NCBI GenBank assembly: GCA_963693365.1
Contig: CAVNZM010000005.1
Coordinates: 2,356,001-2,420,000, forward strand
Source: Amoebidium appalachense
Taxonomy: Eukaryota; Ichthyosporea
Direction of reading: 5' to 3'
Length of the DNA: 64,000 nt
Of this stretch, positions 34,276 through 48,934 are shown in pieces (within the stretch, counting starts at the first letter, position 1; each line of letters begins with the position of its first letter). Both the position numbers and the translations under genes were made by a program. The notes below the pieces were generated by a model, which was not told the origin of the DNA, searched no databases, and saw nothing but the letters and a program-made list of their open reading frames with translations.

Positions 34276-36289
34276 GAAGGGGGGAAGGAGAGGGTGGAGG
34301 GGACACCTACTCGACCATGTGGCTTTACCCGGCTGCAGCCATACTTTTGCGCAGGGCTCTGACCTCGGCAAGCAGCCGTCTGACGTGTGGCCACCACACA
34401 AACTCCCTGACCTCGCTGAGATCCGACCAGCTGATTGGCCCACTGCATTCACCGCTGACCCGGTCAAGTAGAGATGTGGGCACTGGGGGCAGTGACGTCA
34501 CCTTGTGCAGGAGCACAAGTATCTTCTGCCTGATGCTCTCCCTGTTTTTTGTTTTTTTGTTTTTTTTTGGGTCCGAGGGGGGGTTGGGGGGGAGAGGGGG
34601 GAGGGAGGGGAGTGATTATATAGTCAGAGAGCACAAGTTGACAGCGCAAATGCGTGTGTGTTTGTATGTTTATGCACGCGCTTATGCGTTGCGCCCACCC
34701 GCAGGTATTTGTGTGTGTGTGTGTGTGTGTCTGTGTGCACGCGAGTGCGTGCATGAGTTTTTGCGCTGGGATTTAGGCTAGTGTGTTCGTTGGCGCTGAT
34801 GTTGGTATTGCGTGTGTGCATGTGTGACTGTGTGTTTACGGTTAGTACTGTAACACCCGGAAGTGCTAACTTTGGGAGGGGAAGGGGAAGGGGGTGGGAG
34901 GGATAAGGGGGTTGGATAAGCTTTTTGTGCTTGCCTTTTCATTCTTTCTTTAGTCTTCATTATTTTGCTTGTTACTGCTTCTTTCCCCCGCACGATTTCT
35001 TTTGCTTTTCTGTTGGTTTGAGAAGGGGGGGGGGGGGGGGGAAGAAAGAAGTAAGGAACCACGAGGCTAGGGAAGTGTTACCACACACATGCACACACAT
35101 GACAACACATCTACTCTCGACACGAAGACAAACGAACCTCCTCGAACTACCTCAACCAACACACCCACAAACCAAATTACAGTATGTTGAACTCACCTGG
35201 TTGTGTCATCGGGCCACCCTTCAAGAGCCACCTTCTCAGCAGGCTTTTTCATCTCTGGCGTAGTTGGGGGGGGGGTCGGGAGCGCAACCTCGGCATGGTT
35301 GCAAATGTTGGCAAGGATGCTGGTCATGAGAACACCAAGCCTGGGGGTGGAAGGAGTTAGATAGTTGTTTTAATGACTTGGTAATCAGTATTGCAGGACA
35401 ACGTTAACTTTCAAGCTTCCTTCTTTTTAGTGGCTTGGTGTTTTGATTAACGGAATGTCTGCATGCACACACGAGTACTCGAGCGCAAAGGCATGTCTTC
35501 TTTTCACTCCCGGAGAATACGTATGTATACTCTACTACTAACCTCATGAAAAACAATCAAAAGGGACCCTGCAAAAAAACGATTCCGTTCAGCACAGAAT
35601 GCTCCTGCTTTTGCATAGTGGTTCCCTTGCTTCAGAATAATTCTGATCTGCGCAGAATTGTGAAGAGAATAGTTCATATTCAGGCAGATAAATTCTTCTT
35701 TTGCTGAACAATTCTGTGAGGTAAACTCTTACTGATTTTTACAGAACTAATTAGCATCATACCTAATAGTTTTGTTTGCAGCATTTTGTTCTGCTACCGT
35801 GTCAGCAGAATCATTCTGCCTTAAGCTTGAGCAATAAAATTCTGTTCTCGGCTGAATATCATATTCGAAGCAGAATAAATAAATTCTGCTGTAACAGAAT
35901 GAGTCTACTATTTGCAGAAAGCTTCTTCTTTTGTAGCATAACTCAGCCTTTGCATTATAGTTCTGCTTGTGCAGAAGAACTCCATATTGGCTAAATAATA
36001 TGCTAAAAGCAGTTTGCAGAATAATTCTGTTTTTTGCAGAACAATTTAGTTTCCGCCTTTCTGGGACTCACAAAAACAGATCACCAAGCCATCTTCACCC
36101 AGTGCATGTATATTCTGCTGAAACTAGGAGCGAAAAAACTAACGGATTTTTTACAGAGGGGAACACGGGGACTTACTCAGCCACTGTGGTGTCTATGTCC
36201 ACCGCGTTGCCGCTGGCCGCAGACTCGATGGCCGAGGCCACAAGCACACAGAAAGGCGCCAAAGAACGAAGACGTCGACATGGGCCCAG
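31473..36289 (-). CDS. Unidentified protein with helical N-terminal half and five YPDDTLEW repeats
   Basis: Exons joined with consistent phases are 36289-36177, 35340-35197, 34541-34329 and 33869-33771, all with normal donors (GTAAGT, GTGAGT, GTAAAG, GTATGC). They encode a Leu/Ala-rich, probably helical region (VASAIESAASG, MTSILANICNHAEV, RKILVLLHK-like, SAWAALPSTM). A long downstream exon, about 33090-31870, is Ser/Thr/Pro/Glu-rich and holds the repeats. It joins in phase to 31548-31473 (ISKCGVCFLLEGYYFQRVHVK-like). Three points are unresolved: the junction between 33771 and 33090, a +1 shift at a six-base G-run near 32390, and another near 31995. The start is also uncertain; an ATG at 36346 reads MEATFTQLIALATALR but shifts frame before the donor. 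I do not recognise the family. Confidence 0.55.
31923..32802 (-). repeat. Five coding copies of a SLDPPYPDDTL(E/D)W module
   Basis: The copies map to 32802-32729, 32499-32426, 32314-32241, 32155-32082 and 31996-31923. Each reads about EEYR(K/N)M, then D(K/R/S)SLDPPYPDDTL, then (E/D)W plus an acidic stretch. The spacing is 303, 185, 159 and 159 bases. Between the first two lie about six 24-bp units encoding EVKAPPAP. The strict conservation of the PPYPDD core against looser linkers suggests a linear binding motif. Confidence 0.8.
35590..36130. repeat. Cluster of interspersed CAGAAT/ATTCTG motifs
   Basis: This interval, mostly one minus-gene intron, carries more than fifteen copies of GCAGAAT or ATTCTGC in both orientations. 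Several are paired as short palindromes, such as CAGAATAATTCTG (two occurrences) and CAGAATCATTCTG. It is not a simple tandem array; spacing ranges from a few bases to about 80. Confidence 0.7.
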
Positions 36290-37447
36290 CTGAGAGAACA
36301 CGCAGCGCTGTGGCAAGCGCGATGAGCTGGGTGAACGTGGCTTCCATTTTGAGTTGATGTTTTTTATGTTTGCTTTGTTTTTTTGTTTTTTGTTTTGTTT
36401 TTTTTCCTTGTCTGTGTGTTTGCAAACACTTTTTAAGTCCAACTTCCAAGTGGGATTTGGGGTGCTGGCTGGTCACTGATCAGAATTCGTTTCAAGTGGC
36501 AATGTACAAAAAGCTAAAGTCGCGCCCTAAACCCGAGTTCGTTTGTGACTGTTTCGTTTTTGCAATGTGTTTTCGGTTGCCGTTGGTGTTTCGATTCACA
36601 GTTTTGTTCTGCTTCTTTGAACAGACTGACCTCTTTCTTTCGTGACTCATGTTTACCGTACATGTTCGCCGCCCCTGGCTGGCCTATAGCGGCAAGACAC
36701 GAACAGATAGCACGATGCCGATTGGTTTCTTCTTATCAGCAAATTTTTGAGGCGGAGGCCCATTCCCAGAAAAGCTACCAACCAGAAAGGAAGGAAAAAA
36801 TAACTAAAGTATTAAAGTTTCAAAATCTAACAGGCTCTAATGTATGCCATAGCAGCTCTGAATTGTTGTTTTAGATAACATAAGCAGTATAGAGTCTGAA
36901 TCATCGGATAAAGGAGGCAATTGTGCTGCGGCATCAGACTAATCGATCTGGTTGCCATGGGCGGCTGCCCCACAGGCTGGCCATCAATGTGATGTGATTG
37001 CGTCACCACCAGATTCTGTAATTTGATTCATGTAATGTCATCTAGCAGTAGTGTATGCAATATATTGGATGCATTCATTGGTATACAACAAGATCCAATA
37101 GATCACGGTGGCATGAACACAGTCACGCACGGTGTACATTGGCTACTAACATTGGGTCACGGCCCTGCGGTGATAGCGGGAGGTCTATTAATAGTACACT
37201 CTAGGCAAAAACCACAACGGCAACCCAGCCATTCTTCCCGCTGCATAAGTGCAACCTACTGTGTATATACGTAGATCGTGGCTGCAGTACATACTACATA
37301 CATGTACAATATGCCATGCTTCTGTTGTGTCTTGGGCGGCCAAACTGGCCATATATATGTATGAGAGCGAAAGCGACAGAGACAGAGAATAGAGAGCTCG
37401 TGTGCACCGCGCAGAGAGAGAAAGAAGAGAGGGGGAGGGGGGAGGGA

Positions 37448-37956
<509 letters not shown>

Positions 37957-38299
37957 AGGGGGGAGGGGGGGGGGGGGGGAAGGGGATCGGATCACAGGAA
38001 TTTCTTGCAGTGGACGAAGTGCTCAAGTCATTGTAGCAACGGCGGTTTTACTTGGTCTTTTTTTCGTGCTTATTATTGGTCAGTCATGTGATTTTATTGA
38101 CTAGCACGTGTTCTAAAAGTTTTTTTCTTTGCGCGCGCACGGTGTGTGTGGGTGTGTACGCGTAAATATGTGTGTGTGCGTTAAGGAGTGTATGTGCCAG
38201 CCTGAGTTGGGTATCACAATAAATACGTGCAGTACGGTACGTGTGGTGTGTGCATGCATTTTGCCTTGTGTGTGTTTAAGTGTGTGCGTTTCTGTGTTT

Positions 38300-38339
<40 letters not shown>

Positions 38340-38656
38340 CGTGTGTGTGTGTGTGTGTGTTTATATTTGTGTGTGTGTGTGTGGGTGGGCCAGTTTGTGT
38401 GTGTGGTGTGGGTGTTTGTGTATTCATTAAGTGTGCATGGGTATCCATATCTGTGTACATATGTGTGATAATCCAGTATGCGTATGTGTATGTGAATATG
38501 TGCGCGAATGCCTTTGCGTGTGCACACACTGTGTGTGTTGTAGGTGTTTTCGTGAGTGCGTGTGGTGCATACGTGTGTGAGCCACAGGCAGTGAAATGCT
38601 ATTCGCAGAGAGAGAGAACGTCATAGTAGACAGGGGAGACATCATGTGTGAAGTGA

Positions 38657-39160
<504 letters not shown>

Positions 39161-40151
39161 GATCTGAGTTCAGATACTGTTTGTAGAGCCGGTGTACCGC
39201 CGTACACTTAAACTTTGTGCACCTCTGCGCTTTACCACAGTTTCGTGTGCGTGTGTGCGTGTGTGCGTGTGTGCGTGTGTGCGTGTATGATTATAGCTTC
39301 TCTTCAGTCCTAACTCTATAATCTGAATTGTGCTCGTTTAAAATTTGGCTGCGGTCCACGTTGAACCCTTGTGGCAACTGTATGCAGCCGGGGCGAATAA
39401 GTGAAGTGCATGTATTTTCGAACCCTGACTGCACCTTCCATATTTGGGTTGATTGTTTTCTCGCCCGCCATTATCTATGGGAACCAATCAAACTGTAGGT
39501 CTGGGGTCACGGTAGAGTAAGAGATGGTGTACATTTAGTCAAAATACATACTATGCTAACTCCTGGTACATAAAACAAATGACTAAATTATTGCTTTTTT
39601 TTGTAATTTGAGTATTGTTTTATGTCATAAATAATATAAAAACTATAATAATGACGTTTAAAGTTAGTCGTATTAGCTAAAACACCTCAACACAGTGATA
39701 CAACTAAGAACTCGAATGTAGCCAGTTTCTTTTGAACCCCCTTTGCTTGTTTTGCAAATGCATTCCATCGCTCATTAGTCCAGCCACTCCGCTTGCCGGA
39801 TCTACAAACAGACTGGCTCAGTGAGGCGGCAGCAACCCGGAGTCCCGGACACAGGCAAAAAAAAAAAAAACAACACAGAAAACTGAGATTACGAAAAATC
39901 TTTTGTTATTAGCGGTGCAACGATTAATCCAAGGTCCATCCAGCGAGAAAATCGATCATCCACGTACAATCCACTTGGATAGTCCCGCTCTTGGCTATTT
40001 TTTCTCTCGGACCCACTTTTGGTGGTCGTACCGCTTATGTAGAAAGTTGGTTTTAGTGTCGATCTATGCTATTGATCGCCTGTTTCGAAGCAGTTGGAAA
40101 ATACATGTAGTGAGCAAGCATCGTTAATACATACAGCTATATACCAGCACC

Positions 40152-43100
40152 ATGAGTCAGCAAGCTGATGACCTATACCCAATAGCTGTGCTCGTAGACG
40201 AGCTTAAAAACGAAGATGTGCAGGCCAGGCTTAACTCCATTTCGAGGATCACAACCATTGCACTAGCTCTAGGAGAGGAGAAGACGCGCACGGATCTGCT
40301 TGCATACCTCCAAGGTAGGGGTGCTTGCGATTCCCATCTTACCATGTTTTAATTCAGTCTTGGCTTGTAGAAGGCACAGTTCAGTACATGGTGTCCCTGC
40401 AGCTGTTTGGTTCATCGAACATGCGGCTTTGTTAGTGAAGCACACTCCTGCGCCTTATGCACACATTAACGCCACACCCATCAACTTGCCACAGACTGTC
40501 AAAGAGGCATAGGACGCGCATATGAGGTGTTCTTTTACTTTGGTCCATGTGATCAAACGATTGTCTTTCGAATTATGTAATTAGAACTCTTTCCTATCGG
40601 CCCGAGACTTCTTTGCATTTTTCTCAAGCCTGTAATTTTTCCTTGTCCTGGTCGTTGGGCTGTTTTGGTCTCCTCGTTCCATTATCACCCTTTCCCTTGC
40701 AATTTGCTTTGTAAAGGCTCCAGGCATACTCTGGCTTCTTTTTTTTCTTTAGCATTCTTTCGGCCATTCCAACCTACTTCACTCTGCCAAAGATCCTTAT
40801 ATACCTGTAGTTCTTCTCTAATTCTCCTTAGTGGTCCCCACAGCCTTGTGAAGCTCGGAAAGCTACGTAAGAATCTATGTGTACACAATACACTGCATGA
40901 GCCAAGGTTGGGTTAGCTCAGGGAATAAGGCACTTGTGTCTTGTCGTGTGTATGTGTGCCTCTTGGCCCGCTATGATACACCAGTGACCTGAGGGTTAAT
41001 GGAATTTCCTCTAGCTAACTCGCCTGTTCACAGATACTCTTGATGATGAAGATGAGGTTCTTGTTGCCTTGGCTGAAGAGTTGGGGGGGTTTGTCCCGCT
41101 GGTTGGGGGCCCAGACTACGCCTACACACTGTTGCCCATTCTTGAGATCCTTGCAGCGGTCGAGGAGACTGTGGTTAGAGATAAGGTGTGTGGATGTACT
41201 ACGTAAATGTTGGTGACATGTGTATGTAAGGAGGGTGTGAGGGAGACTAAAAGAGGACAGTAAGATAACTGAGAGCGAGATGTATGTGCAACACGTGTGT
41301 GTGTGTGTGTGTGCCTGTGTATGTGTGTGTGGGCTCGTGCGTGTGTGTGTGTGTGCGTGCGCGGGGGGAGGGTGTGTGTGGTGGCTTGTAGTATTGGTGG
41401 TGGTGGTGGTGTTTTTTTTTTTTTTTTTTTTGGAGGGGGGGGGGGGGGGGGGGGGAGGGGGGCGGGGAGGGGTGGAGCGAGAGGGCTGAGCGGGGAGTCA
41501 TGTAGAAATGAGGGGACTGGAGGAAAGTGTGTTGTGTGGGCAGGATTCTGATGTCCGTGCAAGTGTGTGTTGAGTGTGTATGGGGGGAAGGGGAGGGGGG
41601 GGGGGGAGGGGGGGGGGGGGGGGAGGGGGGGGGGGGGGGTTGAATCAATGAACCATTTGCTCTGATTAATGGCTATCGGCATTTGGGTACCCTTCTCCCC
41701 TTATCTAACTGTTCGCTCGTGCCGTGTACGAGCCCGCACTGTACTCTCATGTATGCCCGCCTTCATTTCCACTCTACCCCTCCAGATCTGTTATACATAA
41801 ACCAGGAGGTCCACCACCACCACATAGTTCGTGTCACTACTTCTTGCCATCCCCCCCCCCCCCCTCCTTCCCCCCGCCCCTCTCCCCCCCATTGCTCGGT
41901 GCTCGGCTCTGACTTCTCCGCCCCGTTTTCCACGCAGGCTGTGACGTCACTGATCCACATCTGCGAAAACATGGCCAGTGCACACATGGGCGAGTATGCT
42001 GCTATGGTGCGCCGGCTGGCCCAGGCAGACTGGTTTACGGCCAAAACATCCTCGGCAGGCCTTTTCTCGTCCATCTACCCACGCACAGACGCTGCCACAC
42101 AGGCAGACCTCAGGCGGCTGTATGGGCTGCTGTGCAAGGATGACACACCAATGGTGCGCAGGGCAGCCGCGGCCAAGCTCGGGGTACGTGGATAGGGAGA
42201 TACCGTGGGGCGGGATGGAGAAATTGGGTGGGTTTATTGGTTGGTTGGTGTGTTTTTTTTTGGGGGGGGGGGGGGGGGGGTTGGAGTGAGGGTCATTAGG
42301 GAAGGGGGTAGCTTCGATCGAAACCTGTGTTGGTGTGTGTGTGTGCATGTGTTCTGGTCTTTTTTTTTGTTGTTGTTTGGGGGGGGGGGGGGGAGGGGGA
42401 GGGGGGAAAGAGGGGAGGGGAGGCAGGGGGGTGAATTGTTAACCAGGTTTGGACGTTGTTCAGGTCGGTTATTGGAAGGGGAGATGTGGGGAGTTTTTTG
42501 GTGAGGGGATGTTACTGTGTATGCAAGTACGGGATGGTGTGGCTAAGGGGCCTGTTGGCTGTGTAGCAGTGACTCTTGGGCCCTGATTGGTTTGGAGGTG
42601 ATGGGAGGGGGACTTTTTCTGGTGGGATGAGAAAGGGGGGAAGGGGGGGGGGGGGGGGGATTAGTGCAGGAATGGATATGTCGTGTGATTAATTGCATAC
42701 TTCCATGCATGTCTGTATCCACTTGTTGATGGGCCTGCTTGCAGACTTGGCGACTTCCAGGTGGCAAGGAGCATCAAACTGTTAAGGTAACCCCCCCTCC
42801 TCCCCCGGACACTCTTTTTCCCCCCTGCATGGTTCGTGCATATCCTGCCGTATGCCTGTGCCATCACATCATAACCGTGCATGGCTTTTTCCTAACGACC
42901 AGCAAATGGGAGTGCTGTGACAGGTGTTTAGAGCAGCATTCACCCAACCACACTAGGGCATGGGCAACAGACACCAACCACACCAGTGTTTGAAACATAA
43001 ACGGAAAGGCCGAGGCACACAGGAGCTGAGCTGTCGAGCCGTTATAGGGCGGGAAGGCTGACAGGCTGTGGCTGCAGGGGTTTGCTGAGGTGGTCGAGGC

Positions 43101-43460
43101 GGATTATTTGAAGTCGGAGATTGTGCCATTGTTTACGGGCTTGAGCCAGGACGACCAGGTGGGCACACACACATACACACACACACACACACACATGCAT
43201 GCATGCACAAACACATGCATGCACACACACAAGCACACACGCTGTACTTGACGTGCACGTCACAGGGCATAATTAGTCGCGTACAATTGTTCTTATTACA
43301 CCGGATACCATCGGAGGTGGCCATTGTTCTCGGGCACTGTGGGTGACATGGGCCCTCTTTGATGAAGGATTCTGCTATTATGCATATTCTTTTTGTGTAA
43401 TTTGCAGTCTGCGCTGTGTTGTCCATTATGAATGTGTACTTGGTACTTAATGGCGCATTC

Positions 43461-43491
<31 letters not shown>

Positions 43492-44061
43492 CAAACAAAA
43501 AACAAAAAAAAAAAACAGCGGTCTGGAGGATGGGCTCTACCTATACACTTTCTAACATCCTCGTTCCCCCTTCCCCGGGGGCCTTTCGTACTCCTCCCTA
43601 CCCCCCTCCCCCCTGCCCGCATTAAGTTGCCAGTTATGAATGTGTACTTTGTGCTCCATACCACTTTCTGATCCCCCCCCTCCCCCAGGACTCTGTGCGC
43701 CTTCTTGTTATTGACGGTGCCGTGTCGATTGCCCGGCTGCTGCCGACAGTGGCAGACAAGGAGGCACTGCTGATGCCGGCACTGCGACAGGCCTTCCAGG
43801 ATAAGAGCTGGAGGGTGCGCTATGCCACCGCTGAAAAATTTGTCCAGGTAAGGTGGTGATATCTGCTGAGCATATGGGGCGAGTGTGTATGGGTGTGGTG
43901 TGTGCTTACTCATGTGAAGTGTGTGGGTGCCTGGCACTGAGCCGGGGTGTGTGTGCGCGTGTTCCTTGTGTGTATGTGGATGAGTGTGTGTGTGCGCGGG
44001 CGCGGGCGGGCGGGCAGGCGGGCGCGAGTGTGCGTGTGGGTGGTGGGTGGTGGGTGGGTGT

Positions 44062-44100
<39 letters not shown>

Positions 44101-45972
44101 TTGGTATTTGTAATGTTTCGCTTGCAGACAGTTGGGGTTGGTTGTTGGTGGCCGATTATGCTGGCATGGAGCACATGCTTTCTTGTTGAGTGCGGTGGTA
44201 CTGTTTTTGGCAGAGGGGCAGGGGGACGGGGGATGGGATGGCTGGGGGGGGGGGGGGGGGGGGGGGTAATACATGTTTTATTGTGGAGGACTAGGGTAAG
44301 CGATTGTTTGGACAAAAAGGGCTGTTTTGGGCTGGAGACCAATGTATGGTTGTGCCTGCAGTGGCAGTGTGGTGCTATGATGTTGCACTCTGGATTGATG
44401 TGACACATGGGGTGATGCAATATCTCTATTCCGCACCTCAACAAATGCTACATGAGCACACCGCCTGCCATAGTGATTACCCTCCAATCTATATGGCCCA
44501 CGCTGGGCTACATACGTGTGTAGACAGACCACTGTTTGCACGCGGACAAAGCACTGTTTGCACCGAGCATGCATGGTGTGTACTGTGACTAACACGTGGT
44601 GTGCAGCTGCAAGAGGCGCTGGGCCCAGAGCTGACCAGACAGGACCTCGTGGGCTACTTCCTGAAACTGCTGAAAGACCCGGAGGCAGAGGTGCGCACGG
44701 CTGCAGCACTGTGCATCCCAGGTGTGTGGGTGGGTGGGTGTGTGCGCGCGCGCGCATGCGCGTGCGTTTTTTTTGGGGGGGACGTGTGTGTTTGGGGGGG
44801 GGGGGGGGGGGGGGGGACTTTGCATGTTGCCAAGTGCAGAGGTGTATACGTTCCATGTTTGGTCAGTGTAAACCGGTGCATCTGTTTGAGATGCTTCAAC
44901 CCATTGTCGGGGGCGCTTTCTGAAGGTCTAGACTGGGGTTTAGGGGGAGGGTGTGGTGGGTGTCGAGTGATTGGCTGGAGGACTTGGGCGTCAAATGGTG
45001 CATGTTCTCCGATGTTCACTTGGTGTGTTGTTTTCTGTCTGAGTTCAGGTAGTATAGCCACTGCCTTTGGACGTGTATGGGGATGACTCCTCTTTTTTGA
45101 GAGCGAAGGGTGGTATGATGGTGGTGGGCTTGTGTGGGTGTGTGTGTGTTTGTTTGTGTGTTTGTGTGTGTGATGGAACTTGAATGGAAATGGAAAGGGC
45201 TGCGGTTCTATGCCGAAGAGGGTGGGGTGGTGTGTCTGTATGTGGGGAGTGTAGGTAGTGGTTTTTCTTTTTTGGGGGTCCGGGGGGGGAGGGGGGGGGG
45301 GTATTCTGGTTTTTGGGACCATCGGCGTCTATACTCACGGTTCTGGCACTGAGCAGAATTCTGCAGCAACCTGCCCGAGGACATTCGAGAAAACACGACT
45401 GTGACGGGGGTGCTTGTGTGTGTCAAGGATCTGGTGGTCGATCCGTCCCAGCACGTGCGCTCGGCCCTGGCCTCAAAGGTCATGTCTCTGGCCCCGGTCC
45501 TCGGCAAGCACCAGTAGGTGGCCCCCTCACTGTCTGTGTGTGTGTTTGGGGGGGGGGGGGGGGGGGGGGGGTTCCGTCATGTGTGTGCGTGATTGAGTGT
45601 TGGTGAAGCATTTTCAACGTGGGGGTGTAAGTGATCAGCAGTAGTGAGCGGACACATCATGGACAAACACGTGCAAATGTGCAGAGGAGTGGCATCGTCA
45701 TGTGTATGGATGCAATGTCATTGCATGTGGTGGATAAATGTGGGTGGATGGGTGGGAGGGTGTGCTGCGCGAGTGTGTATTTGTGTTGGAGGGGCTGGGA
45801 AAGGGGAAAGGGAGGGGGGGGGGGGGGGGGGGGTATGCTTACTGGATTTTGGCAGCACCATCGAGGCACTGCTGCCACTATTCCTGCAGCTGCTCAAGGA
45901 TGAGACGGCCGAGGTCAGACTCAGCATCATCAGCAGGCTGGATGCCGTAAACAAGGGTGTGTGGGTGGGGGT

Positions 45973-46005
<33 letters not shown>

Positions 46006-46609
46006 AGGAGGAGGCATTGTGTGTGTGTGGGGGGGGGGGGGGAGGCATTGTGTGTGTGTGTGTGTGTGTGGGGGGGGGGGGGGCATTGTGTGTGTGTGGG
46101 AGAGGGAGGCATTGTGTGTGTGTGGGAGGGGAGGACGAGAGAGAGAAGGTGGAGGGGGGGGGGGGGGGGGGGGGCACTGTGCGTGTGCGCGGGGGGGGGG
46201 AAGGGAGGCACTAAGGAATTGGTGGGGAAGTAGCTGCGAAGAAAGTGATCAAAAGGGGTGAGTGGGATTGATGGATGGGGAAAATGGGCGGGTATGGAGG
46301 TATAAGGGTACAGGCATGGGAGGGACGGGATGGGCATGGGGGTTACCATAGGGGTGTGCATGGTGTGATAGTGATTGGTAATTCCTGCCTGACCAGGCAT
46401 GTCGGTGTGCACACTCACATGCACACCGCCTTACATGCATGGTCCCGGTGTGTAAACGTGCGAGGAAGAGGTTGCTAACAGTCATTATGAACCTACCCTC
46501 TCGATGCACTCCCAACATGCACATAAGAACATACACAAGTGTGTTCCACGGCATGCACACAAACACACACTTGCATGCAACCGTGTATGTACACACACAG
46601 GTGCAATGG

Positions 46610-46672
<63 letters not shown>

Positions 46673-46811
46673 GGTGGGCACTGAGCTTCTGTCCCAGAGC
46701 CTGCTGCCCGCCATTATGGAGCTTGCCGAGGATAGGCAGTGGCGGGTGCGCCTGGCCATCATCGAATACATTCCCTTGCTGGCACAGCAGTTGGTATGTT
46801 TTTTTTTTTTT

Positions 46812-46859
<48 letters not shown>

Positions 46860-47076
46860 CAGGGAATAGGCGCGGTGTGTGGAGTGTTCGTGTGTGTGTT
46901 CAATTGGTTGCATAGAAAATGGAATAGTGGCTACACGGGGGGTGTTGGTGGGGGGGGGGGGGGGGGGGGGGGGGGGGGATGAAAGCCCTGTGTTACAAAT
47001 CATTTTCTTAAGGATCTGTGATGGCGGTGTGCTTCGTGTTGCCTGGTGGTGATGGGTTTTGTGCGTGTGTGTGTGT

Positions 47077-47150
<74 letters not shown>

Positions 47151-47203
47151 TGCGTGCGTGCGCGCGTGTGTGCGTGCGCGCATGTGTGCGCGCGCGCATG
47201 TAT

Positions 47204-47262
<59 letters not shown>

Positions 47263-48624
47263 CTTTTTGAACGGGGGGAGTTTTTTTTTTGGGGGGGGGG
47301 GGGGGGAAGAAACGGAGGGAAGATTAAAAATGTGTTAGTGTACGAACAATACTCAATGGAAGAGAAAGAGGGCGGGGATGGGGAAGGGGGGATGGATATA
47401 CAGGTGTGAGGCAGATGGACTGTTGGGACGCGGAAGGTATTGAAGAGGAGAACGGTGTATGGATGCTAGTGGTGGGGTGGCCTTGTGGGAATATACTGTG
47501 AACCGTTGGGAAGTGGGGTGGCTTTCTGGTGATGCTGGTTTGTTCCCTCAATGCATATGTAACGGTGAGATGTCATGAAGTACATGTCTTCACTGTGCCT
47601 TCTTGATGCTGACTTGTGGGGTGCACGTGCAGGGACGGGAGTTCTTTGACGAGAAGTTGATGAATATGTGCATGACATGGCTGGCAGACTGTGTATATTC
47701 CATCAGAGAGGCTGCCACAGGTGTGTGTGCGTGTGGTATGGTTGGGTGTGGGTTGGTGGTTTGTGGGTGGGTGGGTGGGGGTTCGGTTGGTGGCGGTGGG
47801 TGGGTATGGGTAGGTTGTGGGTGTGTGTATGGTGTGGGTATGTGTCCTTGTGGTGCTCGTGTGGTGGTGGTGGGCTTTTTTATGTAGGGTGGTTGTGTGG
47901 TGGTGTGTTTCTGATGGTGCGACTGTTTGTGGATGGTGTGAGTAAATGTTTTTGTATGCCGGTGGTGTGAGTTAACTGCTCAGCTACCCACATGTTTGCT
48001 CATTGGGTAGTTGGCCAGTCGTGTTTGCGTGTGGATATTAGAATGGGTGGGGTGTGTTTATGCATGCGATGTTGGCGCCAGTACAGGTGTGTGGGCTGTG
48101 AAACCTATTGGGATGGGGCTTTCATACGGGGCCTTCGGGTGTTCCGACTGTTTAGTGAGTATGTGGTTTCCACGGTTGCTGTTTGCTTTGTGAAGACCAC
48201 ACACGGCTCTTTCCTGTTGCTTGTGTGGAAAATGACACGTGCTAAGTGCAACATTTGTTTTGTACAGAAAACGTCAAGAGATTGACGGAGATCTTCGGGC
48301 CGGAGTGGGCCACGGAGGTGATCCTGCCCCGGGTACTGGGCATGTGTCGGCAGGCTAACTACCTGCACCGCATGACCACCCTCTTCTGTATTAACGTACG
48401 TGCCCCCACACAGCATGGTTGACGGGGTGGTGGGAGAGGGTGCCACTGTCTGTGATTTGGCCGATTTCTGTGTTTTCCTAGTGCCCGTGTTGCGACATGG
48501 AAGTGCCTGGTTGTGCACGCTGTTGGATTTCATTTCTTTTTCTTTTTTCTTTTTTCTTTTTTTTTTTTTTTTTGGCCAACCCCCCCCCCCCCCCCCCCCC
48601 CCCCCCCGCCCCGCCCTTTTTTTT

Positions 48625-48680
<56 letters not shown>

Positions 48681-48901
48681 GTAAGTGTGGGGGGAAAGGA
48701 GAAGAGGAGGTAGACTTATGCAGCCACTGCTTGTGCATGTGCCTTTGGGGGTACCTGTGTCTGCTTACGTGCCAGGGCTGCAGTAGTGCAAGTGCTGAGC
48801 ACCTTTGCCTGTGTGATGCCTGTTGTTGGGGCAATGGTGGCCGGGAATGTACGTGACCGGTAGGGTGCACTCCGCATGGGGTATAAAAAGGGGGAGGGGA
48901 A

Positions 48902-48934
<33 letters not shown>

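Noticed and set aside
36173-36476. ATG at 36346 as the certain start of the minus-strand unknown gene
   Set aside because: The MEATFTQLIALATALR frame looks plausible but leaves the donor out of phase. The alternative frame with an acceptor at 36290 fits the next exon, so the start is left open.
40904-41000. tRNA-like A-box segment (gttagctcaggg...aaggcac)
   Set aside because: A box-like bases are present, but no acceptor stem or full cloverleaf could be paired, and no B box is at the right distance. It lies in PP2A intron 1 and may be a decayed tRNA-derived fragment.
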